A stretch of 33,832 bases of DNA from Lingula anatina (Eukaryota; Brachiopoda; Lingulata; Lingulida; Lingulidae), in assembly GCF_001039355.2 (NCBI RefSeq), contig NW_019775542.1, positions 1-33,832 of the forward strand. The letters are read 5' to 3'. The position numbers and the translations under genes were made by a program. The notes below the pieces were generated by a model. The model did not search any database. It saw nothing but the letters and a program-made list of their open reading frames with translations, and was not told the origin of the DNA. This document shows positions 13,097 to 24,600 of the stretch, piece after piece (within the stretch, counting starts at the first letter, position 1; each line of letters opens with the position of its first letter).

Positions 13097-13852
13097 CTAG
13101 CTAGTCGTCTTTCCCTGCGGTAAAGGGACGGTAAATATTGCCGCTCCGTCACTGGTGTGACCAGCCACATAAGTTATCAGCGGTGGTTCAACAGTGCCGT
13201 CAACCTCGTCCACTGGTGTCCCGTAGAGCTGTGTGCTATCAGGCAAAATACACGCTTCCACCGGGTAGAACTGGGTTGGGTACTTCTCGCCATATCTAGG
13301 AGGGTCTCCTTCGTGGGGAATATGCGTATTGAATATATTATAGTCAGCTTGTGAAGCCGGTGGGGATGGACCGACTAGTTTCCTCCTCAGCGCCCCCGAT
13401 ATTCCTTTTACGACGATTATTATTGTAATGAATAGTGAAATAGCTGACAAACATGTTATTAGAGGACCTAAGACTGCGTAGAGATCAAACGTGTGAGTTA
13501 CGTAGTATCCGACACATACTATTGTCACTCCTAACCCCAGCATGAGTAGGGAGATCACGAGAGAACAAAGGATATCGGACGTCGTCGCTTCGACTTCAAG
13601 TCTTTTGAGAGGTTTTAGAGATTTTAGTTTGTAGCCTTTTAGTCCAGCTACATGTACATTAGCACCGATTTTCTTCTTCGTTTTTGTTTTTTTCTTGTTG
13701 GCACTCTTTTCTTCAACCTTCTTCTCGGGGCTGTCTTCGCCCTTCCCAGATTTCAGGCTTAGGTATTCTTTGGTACCAGACCGTTTCTTTTTCTTGGATT
13801 TTTTATCAGCCTTGTCATCTTCATCTGAGCTTTCACTTTTCGAGGAGCCCAT
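13097..13852 (-). CDS. Unrecognised two-pass membrane protein with predicted N-myristoylation, single exon, 251 aa
   Basis: The ATG at 13852 is the first Met in the frame, has a strong context (AAGAATGG), and an in-frame TGA lies upstream without another ATG between. The protein starts MGSSKSES, with Gly2 and Ser6 fitting the N-myristoyltransferase pattern; its first six residues equal those of Src kinase. Residues 8-15 are acidic, and about 16-63 are Lys-rich (including KKSKKKKR and KKKTKTKKK). Hydrophobic segments at about 94-117 and 124-148 are likely transmembrane helices joined by a very short loop, so both tails probably face the same side. The C-terminal tail has GDPPRYGEKYP, whose PPRY at 184-187 is a canonical WW-domain ligand. 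Frame integrity, single-exon structure and composition argue for a real gene. I cannot place it in a family; a TMEM-type or tetraspanin-like relic is possible, but there is no CCG loop. Confidence 0.82.
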   Translation of the reverse strand: MGSSKSESSDEDDKADKKSKKKKRSGTKEYLSLKSGKGEDSPEKKVEEKSANKKKTKTKKKIGANVHVAGLKGYKLKSLKPLKRLEVEATTSDILCSLVISLLMLGLGVTIVCVGYYVTHTFDLYAVLGPLITCLSAISLFITIIIVVKGISGALRRKLVGPSPPASQADYNIFNTHIPHEGDPPRYGEKYPTQFYPVEACILPDSTQLYGTPVDEVDGTVEPPLITYVAGHTSDGAAIFTVPLPQGKTTS

Positions 13853-14329
13853 TCTTGAGACGGCCAGTGGTCTCCGTAATATAGACAAATATATACACCA
13901 TCAACTGTCAATACATCTTATGTTTTTGTAATGATCATCCACCTCGAACGCGTGCGGTTATGCTGCCTGTATCATCTCTTGTCTCACGTAATTAAACCTA
14001 TCTCTTGAGAAATTCCCCAAAGGCAATGACTTCGTAGTGGTTATGTTATGACACGGCGGCCATATTTCTCCTTAACAAGGTATGAATAATCGACCCATAT
14101 GTCAATACGTACGACTGATTTGTTTATCGACCTTCTGTGTGCTTGCGTAGTCAATGTAATGGTGTGACCTACCAACCAACTAAAGCTTTGCCGTATACAG
14201 GTAAACACAAGAAGGGCACATGTACAATACGCAACGTATGCCGACATCAATCATGCTGCAAGTCGTTTTGAACTTGCAAATGCACGTTAAATATATCTTA
14301 TAAGCTTTAAGCCTAGATAACATTTAAAA

Positions 14330-14520
14330 TGCAATGCCCGTGCGGTGCACGAATAGGCCCTACTGCCCGTAATACCCTTTTCGTACGGCGTCTGAGCGGA
14401 GGTAGACGGTGGCCGCGCGAAGTCGCACGGATTTAAGACCATGTAATGTAGACAGACTCGGCGTAGCTCGTAGCTCCTTACGACTAAAAAAAATCGTACG
14501 GATAATTTCATCGCACGACA
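14330..14520. promoter_or_regulatory. CpG-rich segment, candidate promoter of the two-pass membrane protein gene
   Basis: CG dinucleotides are dense here (for example around GGTGGCCGCGCGAAGTCGC), unlike the surrounding DNA. The segment lies about 0.5 kb upstream of the minus-strand ATG at 13852, so it could be its promoter and 5' UTR source. No TATA box or start site is assigned. Confidence 0.35.
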
Positions 14521-16366
14521 CCCGTGTAAATGTAATCTAGGCTTAAACGGGGAAAGCTTTCAGTGTTTTGATAAAACGCAAAGAACAAAGTAGATGAAAA
14601 GTATTACACGACACTTTTGAGACTAAATAGAAAATTCGTCGAATACACAATGTACATACGACATACAACAAAAATGTATTGATTCAATTTTTTTTTTATT
14701 TTTTAAACAGCTAAACGTGGGCCAACAAGTAGGAGCTGTCAGATATCATGACAACTTCAACGAAAATTGGCAAGGTTTCAATAAACAATATTGCAATATA
14801 GGTAACAATACTGGTAAGAACAAGACGTGCTTAGTTTCTGTTTTTGTTGGCAAGCATTTCATCAACAACAAGTTTCCACTTATAATTTTAAAATCAAAAT
14901 GAATTTATAATGCAGCCGATTTTATCCAAGCTCTATCTTAAAGCACCCAGAGATTGGAACCTACGGAAGTAGTTACTGTTATTAGTTGAATTGTCACCTG
15001 CCCACTGTTTACATCATCTCTACCGTCGACGTCCCACGTATAAAAGATATATTTGTACAGAACTTTTAATAACATTTACATTACTATGAAATATTTACAA
15101 ATACTGAACTTATATACAAATTGCCCTTTCCTCCCCTTAACAGAAGCAATTGCAAAAGTACAATAGCCAGAATAATTTGCACAGAAACGTAATTTCTTAA
15201 ACAATTGTTATCATAAAAAGTTGGGTTTCGTGTACATATTTGATTCCGACGAAAGCCTGATTGGAATATCGCTCATCTCTTTCCTGATATCTTTAAAAAG
15301 GAGTTTGCTTGTCAATTAAGTGATGTAAAGTCACAACGTTGTTCTTAAAGGCAAATCCAGTGCTCCTGTATTTAATTTAATTTAATTTGCGTTCTCCCAT
15401 TTCCCACGATTTCGATCTGTTATAAAAAACTGATAAAGAAACAACTAGATACACCCTACATCAACAGTCGAAAACGATGTCAAGTAATGTACTAAATAGT
15501 TTAAATTAATGGTAGTCTTAAAACCACAATTTTGATGCATCAAAACACAGTAACAATATTCTGCCATGCAATAATCGACCTACTTCTCATAATAATGAAA
15601 ATCACATTAAATAATTTTTCCACCAAAAAATCGTAGAAATACAAAATTTTAATGAATATTTATATACTATCCATGACATTTACAGCACGTTTTCTTTAAA
15701 ACAATTTGCGTATCTAAACATTTCATCATACCGTATATCTCTCACAACACATGACTAAAAAGACCAGAATCTGCTCCAAGTTTCTGGCTGGTGTTTAACA
15801 ATGATGGGAACTGTCTGGGTACAGATTCAAATGGATGCTGCCTACGGCCTTATAGCAAGGCGAGTAATCACAGCCATAACGTTAACTGTCATACCTGACA
15901 CAATTCTCAGGCTCACCAAACACAATCTGTGTCAGACCTCCACCTGGTTAACCACTATTCTGTGAGATTCATCAAAGTTGCTATAGATATATGGCGTAGG
16001 ACGGGTAAGAACAATTAATACAATATCAACATTAACTCTAATGAATGGACATCAATGCTAATGGCAATGAATATTATATGGATGAATACAGCAACATGTG
16101 TACAGCTTTTTCATATATAATCTGAAGTATATTTTAATAATTCCATCAATTTTGCTGTATTTTTTTGCATCCCCCAAAAGAAATTTATGGGATGGATAAA
16201 AAGTAACAGAACTGGGGATACCCATTGTAACTGAATACAACTCACATAAATAAATTATTACATGTAAACTTGCCATCGACTAAAACATTGCAGCTAGCAT
16301 TTTTCTTCCCAATTTGTGGCCACAATTCACCCATATTGATAGATCTAGTGGCCACTTTTAACAGAA

Positions 16367-16397
16367 TCAAGGTCAAGATCAAGGTCAAGTCAAGGTG
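16367..16397 (+). promoter_or_regulatory. Tandem TCAAGGTCA motifs (nuclear-receptor half-site type)
   Basis: TCAAGGTCA occurs at 16367-16375 and 16379-16387, and a third degenerate copy (TCAAGGTG) begins at 16390, so the spacing is 11-12 bp. The nonamer is the extended half-site of NR5A (SF-1) and ERR monomeric receptors. In some invertebrate genomes this word is simply a common repeat, so function is doubtful. Confidence 0.3.
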
Positions 16398-16565
16398 TGC
16401 ACAATATTCCACAACATTATTGAGAATTGCCATTTTTGTAGCTCTATAAAACATCTAACAATACTGTACAGGGAACCCCATATATATGGTAAGTCAGCAT
16501 AGCACCATGGGTTAAATGTAGCAAATATGGTCAGTTTTCCCTGGACTTTAAACGTTCTCACTTCA

Positions 16566-16571
16566 TTTATT
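16566..16571 (-). promoter_or_regulatory. Candidate Rab40 polyadenylation signal AATAAA
   Basis: This is the first AATAAA on the minus strand downstream of the Rab40 stop (TTTATT on plus), and would give a 3' UTR of roughly 0.4 kb. It is a sequence match only. Confidence 0.3.
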
Positions 16572-16975
16572 AATATGGAGTCTGGTGCCTCCTTCTTGGT
16601 TCATGTATCATAATTTACATGACTTTGGGACCATTTTACCAGCCATTTTCACCATTAAACAAGCTCAATCATATCTATTGCAAGGTCATTATTGTTCTGT
16701 GCTGTCAGTTAGAGATGTAAACTACAAATCATCAAGTAAATAAAACTATTGTTTAAAAAATCAAACAAACTATACTGATAAATGAATTGATATGCTTACA
16801 CATAAAAATATGCTCCATGAAGACAAATAAAAAAATGAATTATGAAAGTATCATCAGCTGTTCAAAGAATTTTTGGCCCATGTAAATTTTGTTTCCAAAA
16901 TATAACTCTGGCAAACTTGGTATAATTTCTGTCACTGACAGCACAGAAAATATTCTGACCATATAAAACAGTATG

Positions 16976-17214
16976 CTAGCTGATAACACAGCTCTTTCTG
17001 CAATTTGCTGGCGGTGAGTCCGAGGGGTTCAGTATTTTGGGTTTCTTATGTTTGTCCCTATGGGTGAAACTCTGCATTCTACTCCGTGACTTGTTGGCTT
17101 GGAGATAAGACTTGAGATGGGACTTGATGGAGGTTGGAAGTGGGAGTTGCTCTATCCCATATACAGTTGTGTTTGACACTATGGTCTTACAGCACATCTC
17201 TTGAAGACTTAGCA
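16976..17214 (-). CDS. RAB40: Rab40 exon 6 (SOCS box and prenylation tail)
   Basis: The acceptor is TTTTTTCTAG and the exon ends at the TAG stop (16978-16976). It encodes the SOCS box ([12 protein letters not shown], then [14 protein letters not shown]), a basic linker, and a tail ending RKSCVIS. Confidence 0.95.
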
Positions 17215-18632
17215 CTAGAAAAAATGAGCAAGCATATTGAGTGTTCCATTTTTTCAATTAAGCACATTGTGAAATTATAAACAGATCTACACGAATATGC
17301 ATCTGTTTTTCTTCTGTTAAGTCAAAAGAAAATTAAAGTTTTTGGAAGTTTGAAAAAAATCAATTCCTGCATATGTATGCAATGTAAAGATGCAAATTTC
17401 AGGTCATACGACTCAGGGGCGTAACCAGACCTTTTAAAATTGTACGCACAGATTTTGAAAATTCCCAGGTATGATTATATTCCGTGAAAAATACACTGAA
17501 TTTATTGAGAATAATATCATGGTTGGCTCAAAAAATTGTACGCACAGTGCATCCGTGCGTATGCCTTGTTACGCCCCTGCGACTGATGGACTAAAATTAT
17601 TGTAATATATACAACAAATGAAAACTCCTCTGAAACTGCATATTTGGGGGAAAAAAAGGGGTACCAATGATAATAAATAAATTAAAAAGCTGTTGTTAAT
17701 ATATAAATGAATAATAAATAACTGGATACAATTGTCTGAAAAAAATTAATAAAAAAACATCATAAATATTATATTGCTACCTTTATTAGGCCCCCAGCAC
17801 CTGCTCATGCCATTCCTTCTTAAGGCCACCCTGGATAGCTCAGCAAATGACTCAATGATGTTGAAGTCACACAGGGGGCTGACTTCAAAGAATGCCATCC
17901 CATTCTTTACTGCATATGCCTCAGCTTCATTTTCACTCACTTGACGTTTGTAGGCCAAGTGGAGACGATTGCCAACAAGAATTTTTGGGACTCCTGGTGC
18001 ATGCTGGAAAAGAAAAGAAAAGAATTAACTGATAATAACAGACTAGAAGACTAGGAGCTTTAAAATGTTGTTCAGTGTAGCAAGTTTTCGAAAGTGTGGG
18101 TGTGGCTGGAAAAAAAGAGTCATGAATTACTATATTCACCATTAGTGATTCCCTTTAATTTCCTGTACAATTCTTCAACACATATTCCACAATATGAAGA
18201 CAAACATAACAACTCAAAATCAATTTTAAATCTGCAGTGTTTGCCACCTATCAAAACAATTTTTAAATCATATATATTTTTACCCAATACACATCAGAAC
18301 CTCAACTTTGCCCCCCCCCTCCCCCTCTGCACAAATACACTCTTTTTTTTTGTTACAAGTGCTGATTAATGGCAGTACATCAAATCAAAGATTAAAGTCA
18401 CTTTTTAGTGGCAACTGCCTAAAGAATAACACAAAAACAAATGAACAAAACAAGAAAGCCAATTTCAGGAGCATTTGTTTCATCCAATTTCCTGGCTTTG
18501 CTGTAAATGGGAAATTAAACCAATAAATGGGTTAGTATATCCAGAGAGTCGCAAGCAGAGGGGAAAAACACCAAATGAAATTTCTTATTTTGCTAAGAAA
18601 TAGGAAGGCTGTAGGAAGAAATAAAGTTGGTG

Positions 18633-18683
<51 letters not shown>

Positions 18684-21600
18684 CACAGACACACACACAT
18701 ACACACATATAACACATAGGACTGCTTTTATAAGAATATTTAATCATTCTAAAAGAGGTTTAAGTCATAGACACATAGAGATCATCCATTTCCTATTTGC
18801 ACATAAGTACCCCTACTAAAATTAATTTTGCTTATCAAGCAAAAACCATCTTGCCAGAGTTGTAGAAACCCATCAGATAGCAAACTGAGAAAGAGATGAA
18901 CAACCATCTGTTATCCCAAGCCATCCTGGCCATAAATCTTCTGGCCTTCAAATTGTAATAACCTGCCAGTAATGAAGCCGTAGTGAAAGACTCATTCCTA
19001 ATCAATACTTGTGCAATTAGTCTGATTATACCCAACCGATGCAGGATATGTAATTCTATGAATTGTGAGTGGCTGCCAATTCTTTTCAGTCCGACAACAA
19101 CAACTTTGTAGTGTATGTACAACACAAGTATATTGTGTACTGTCACAATCCACACAATTAATATACAACCCAAATTCAAATCATGCAGCATAGATATGAA
19201 ATTCTTGGTAGAATGTTTGCAATTTCTTTTCAGTTCCATCACAGCAATTGTACAGTACATATTACAGTTACAATATAATAAAAAAACTTAAGACATCATC
19301 AAAAGAAACCTTTGCTATTTAGTAGTCTAGTGGAAAACATAGCCCTAAACATTAAAAGACTTTAATTAACATTTATTGTACAGACAAAACATAAGACTAT
19401 ATCACTACAAGAAATAAACAAAAACAACCCTGATTTTTACAAGAAATTTACCAAGTAGGCGAACAAAACATTAGCCAACATTAGCATAATGAAGAGATGA
19501 ATTACCAAGCCTGTATAAAAACAGTTAATCTTCCAGTGACTACTTATATTTTCTGCCCTCCCTAGACTAGAGCAATGTAAGGCCCTCAGATTTCTGCAGC
19601 TCTGGAATTTGTAGAAAATGTCTGTGCTACAGTATCTACCTTACATCTGCTGGCACTTCTGTCAGCACAAGTGGCCAGTGGTTCATGACTGAGAACCATA
19701 CATGGACCACTGTCTGTCAGCACAAGGAGCCAGCAGTACATGTAAGAGAACCTATCTGCTTGCCAATATGTGGAGCAGACATATATAAAGTGAAAATTAC
19801 TAGTAAATGCACATTTTCAGGGGATAATACAGAATAACCTCTTTTAGCAAAATGAAACAGCACAAAATGAATTTATATTGCTGCATAAGTGAAGATCTGA
19901 AAAAAGTTTATAAAAGAAGAAACAGAATATTCAAGTTAAGCCAATTCATTAATTTGGCATAAAAATATTTTATTAATACTGAGGATATAGTTTATTCATA
20001 AAATTGTGAAAAATCAGCGTATAAGTGTAGCTTTGTTATATTTTTTCAATGTTTGTCCCTGATGCCCTTCATAATATCTTGATCTCTCTCCTAATCCACT
20101 TTAAGATATTAATAATGCACAGCAGGAAATAGGTTTTAGCATTTAGCTCTGATGACAAACAGTCAGAGCTCTATATATCTAAATGGTGCAAGTGATTTCT
20201 GAAGCTGGTATGGAATCTAAGTCATACTTGCCTGCAAATGCAAGTGACTTACTAATCGAACACTTGCCCACATATACAATATTACTAGTACTTGGATTTT
20301 ATTTATTTATTTATTTATTTATTTATATTTTGGTAGATTAAATAAAGCTTTTCGCCTAAATTTCACAACAGCATTTATTGTATGTAGCAACAGTGCATAG
20401 GCTGTGATATCCCACAGACAATGCACAGGGGTCTTTTTGTATAAAAAAACTTTTAACGACTAATTATGTCTAAGAAGTATTTTGGCAAATCTGGTGGAGA
20501 CTACAACTGAGAACAAGCATACACCTGGGAGAGTAGAGGAGAACGTTGAAATGGTGTATTTTCGCTGTAAGTGGAACAATTTATGTTAAAAGTTACATAA
20601 TATTTTTTAAAAAGCAAAACAAAATTTTGCGAGTGTTTAATTCAAATAAAACCATGCTGTTTTTGCAATACATTGAGAAGAAAGACCCCCACCCCCCAAA
20701 TACACACACTTTTTAATCGTTTTATTTTGGAGTGGGGCAAGTAGATTTTCAGACCTGTTTGCCTGATAGGGTCACTGCCTGAAAAGAGCTCTGAAATAGG
20801 ATATCAATCAGTTCTTATTCGACACAACATGCATTATTTACAGATGTTCATCTATTTATCATTATCATCCCAGCAAAAATTTTTTCAAAAAGTAATTTTT
20901 TATTACATGAACAGTTTACCAGACTGCAATCAATACCAAACCAACATCTTATTAAATTTCACTTGTACACAAGCCCAAGAAAAATAAAATGATTTATCAC
21001 CTATAACATAAAATTACATAGTGAACATTCAAGGGATCAAAATTGCAATATATTAATATATACAAATCCCCAGGTGGCTAGAATTGAACCTTTTCCTTTT
21101 CCTCCATGTTTCTTGCAAAACACCTCCAAAAGGCTGTGTGAACTGAAACCACTGACATTCACCCACATAACTTTAATTCAGCTATAGCCAGTCAGAGCAA
21201 AATGTATCCCTGCCCCTTAAAAAACAGGAGGCTTCCAGATATTGAAAAGGCATATTCAGTATTGCACTTAAATATGCCTTCTAGCACTACAGCTTTTTTG
21301 TCAGGATTGCAGTCAACACCATGGGGAGTGATTGAATGTGGAAGTAAACATGATTGGGTTTAAGGAGTCAGGTAACAGCAGTATTGAGTAAAAAAAGTTC
21401 CCCAGTGTTTATTCCCTTTCAGTAATCTTACAGACTCAGTACAGGTCTACTGTGTGGATACATGAACTATTATATAAGTAGTCAAAACATGAACAAACAA
21501 AACAAACAAAAAAAATGCATGTTTCTTAATTAACAAATTGCTGTGTTCAAAGCTTTTAAAGCTGTCGTTTTTTAATTAGTGTCATGGTTTATGTTATCAA

Positions 21601-24600
21601 AAACAAAACACTTTGGGGCTATAAACTGTAAAAGTAATGCACCGATTTTACAATATAGTAATCAATGTATATTCTAGCACTGACCATCAGAAATTTCTAT
21701 TATCAGTGGCACATTAATGTATTTCCATCTTTGCACCTATTGCATGATTTATAATAGTCAGCTCAAAATTGAGGAAAAACCCCTTGTACTTACATCATCT
21801 ATTTCCTTGATCCACCTGTCTATACCATCAAATGACCATTTATTTGTGATGTCATACACAAGCAAAATACCCTAAAATGAAAATAATCTCATTTTTATTT
21901 TATTCCACCAATCCACCTAAAATATTCCAGGTGAATTCAACAGAAATGCATTTTTTATATTACATACAATTAAAATAACATTATTTGTCAGAATCATGAC
22001 TTCAAGCATTAAAAAATTTTTTTTTAAATCTTATCTACAAATTTGAGAAACTTTGTTGGCTATTCTGAATCCACCCATCTTGACAACAAAAATAACTGAA
22101 CACCATTTTTCAAAGTCAGAAAATACCAGACATTCCTTAATAATCAGCCAGAATATTGTATCCATAATCAAAGCAATTTTTATCTAACCTCGACGGTAAC
22201 AGAGGACAACAACGTTTCCATTCATTTCCAAGTCAGATAGCCTGATAACCTTTTTGCCATTTCAAATTTCATTCACATTTAATCAGACCAAACATGAGCC
22301 AAACGAGGTTTGAATAACATCCCAGATATTTATTGGGCTTAATATAAAAGTAGGCTTACCTGGGCCCCTCTGGAGTAAGACCGGAATATGGTACAAAACC
22401 TTCCCTGGCCTGAGGTGTCCCTGAAGAAAATAGATTTTCAAATGTTCATATGATCATTAACACATTTACATGGTCCCAAAGTGGGGCAACATTGGCCCCA
22501 TTCACAACAGCAGACTATCTAGTCCGCAGATCAAATATGGTGACTCACTTAAAAGCTTGCCGCATAATCCCTTGAAAGACACTGAATAGATTCCCTGCAG
22601 GGATTATGCAACAGGCATTTAAGTGGGTTGACCATATTTGATTCGTGGATCTGTTAGTCTGCTGTTCTGAATGTGACCATTGATCCTCAAGTGTATGAAT
22701 GATTGATTGCAGGACCTCATAAAGACACCGCAAATGAGGATGTACAATGCAGATCTTTTTGTAAACTCAAACTGTCTAATGGAATAATGGTGTCATTGTA
22801 ACAGTCATACTAAGCCTGAGGAATTATCTACAATTTACAGTTATGACCATCTCTGATATCTAAGGACCTTCAACATATTGTTATATTCTGGTATCACTGA
22901 CTGATCTGTATAAAATGATAATACAGTACATTGTAGTTTCTTTTCCTTATCTTAAAAACATCCTTGGTTATCTGCAATGTGCATTGATTTGCCCTTTGAT
23001 CTATTTTGTCAAATTCTTGAGGCCAAAATTTAAGAAGGTAAGTTATGCCAAATTGCAAAACTTGAAATGTTTATATTATGTATAGACAGTCTAGTTTAAA
23101 AAAAACAATGGCCATGCTGTAAACAGATAGAACAACACACTGCTCATTTAATTTCTGTCTCTGAATACACACAAGGTAACCAGTGTTACCATGTTCCACT
23201 GGGGACTGCCTTATTGGGATCTATGAAGACAGTTTGGAGATTCCACATATTAATACAAACCTAGTGAGGAATAAAATTTCAGTCGACCACACATCATTTT
23301 TCTAAAAAATATTACATTCAAGTTTAAAAGTATCTTTACTTAGGATCCATAATGCCAAGCCCAAACAATATATACAGAAGTACTACAGGGCTCCTTTATC
23401 AATCAGACCAGGTTGATATTTAAGGTTCTGGGGCACTAGATTTGCCATGAAAAAATTCTTTGCAAAGAATTTTTCACTTCTTTTTAAAATGTGAGGAAAA
23501 AGTTGATATTAGGTTGAATAAATCACTTGCCAATGTGGGCTTACAGAGGCAACCAGAGTTGGTTTTTACTTGTTCAATGATTCCGTATATTTGTCTCAGG
23601 CAACAAGACAAGGTTTATTATCACACCCTGAAAGTCCTAACATTTAAAGGTACGTGCAATATAACCAAACAACAAATCCTTAGCCCAAAATGGTATGTTT
23701 TCACAAAAATAATACAAAACAACACAAAAAATTCCAAGCCAAAATATTTTCCACTCTTTACTTGCAATATTACCAAATAACAAAAGAAATTCCACACCAG
23801 AGATGATATGCTCACTGTTTACTTGCCAACAAAGGGGAGGAACAGTATCACTATATTCGAGGTCCTGTTCATCATGTCAGGTACATGATCACCATCATTG
23901 TTCACCTTGGCTCATTATCGCTACCAGCCTGCTTTACTATGTAACACAGCCTGCATTATGTCTGGTCTCTCAAAGCTCTCACTCTTTCTTAGCCTTGAAC
24001 ATTACAATTCAGACAAGATTAAATAGACCTTCTGGTACTAGTTTAGTATTATGTTAACATTCAGCAGTGAGGGATATTATAGAAAATGGCACTCAAAGCA
24101 AAATCAAAAATATTTTTAAAAAGACACTGTGGCAGATTTTTTCATTAAAAATAATAAACTGGTGAAAAAATGCTAGTTATTTTTCTTTACTGTTTTGAGC
24201 AATATGCAAGCACAAGCAATTTGTCCACTGTGAAGCTTCAGAATCTGATAATGAGAAAACCAAGACCAATTAAATTTAAATTACTTCCATCATTTAGAAA
24301 TCATCCTTCTCGCATTTGTTCTTATGGTGACAATACAGGCAAACACAGGTGATGGCTAGGTGTACAGGTGTCTGTTGATAAATTGTTTAGGCACATGCAA
24401 AACTGTACTTTCTGTGACTACTTCACTGTCATTTTTGCAAAATTTGACACTTTTGTTATAAATTCTACTCCCTTGCATCAGTCCAATTCCTCTTTTGGAA
24501 ATAGTTTTTTCCTAGCACCACCAACAAACGTTGTTTTGGTAAATATTAATATAAAATTTGTTTTCAGTAATTAAGAAATTAATGATTTATAATTAGCTTA

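Larger units (their letters stand above)
14521..16975. other. Intergenic region with Rab40 3' UTR at its right end
   Basis: No gene is recognised. The right part, down to at least about 16560, is probably the Rab40 3' UTR and polyadenylation region. Short frames (for example 14717-14902 plus) lack similarity or exon signals. Confidence 0.5.
18004..21793 (-). other. Rab40 intron 4
   Basis: This intron of about 3.8 kb holds a C-rich tract near 18310-18325, an AT dinucleotide array, a TTTA microsatellite and a diverged 39-nt duplication (19659-19697 and 19714-19752). A 141-codon minus-strand frame (18835-19260) is open but has no recognisable domain or splice context; I do not call it a gene. 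Confidence 0.7.

Noticed and set aside
13853-13888. Upstream extension of the two-pass protein to 13888
   Set aside because: The extended frame begins with TTG, and an in-frame TGA precedes it; the first ATG is at 13852 in strong context.
23460-23780. 106-codon plus-strand open frame in Rab40 intron 2
   Set aside because: Lys/Asn-rich, without similarity or exon borders; consistent with AT-rich intron sequence.
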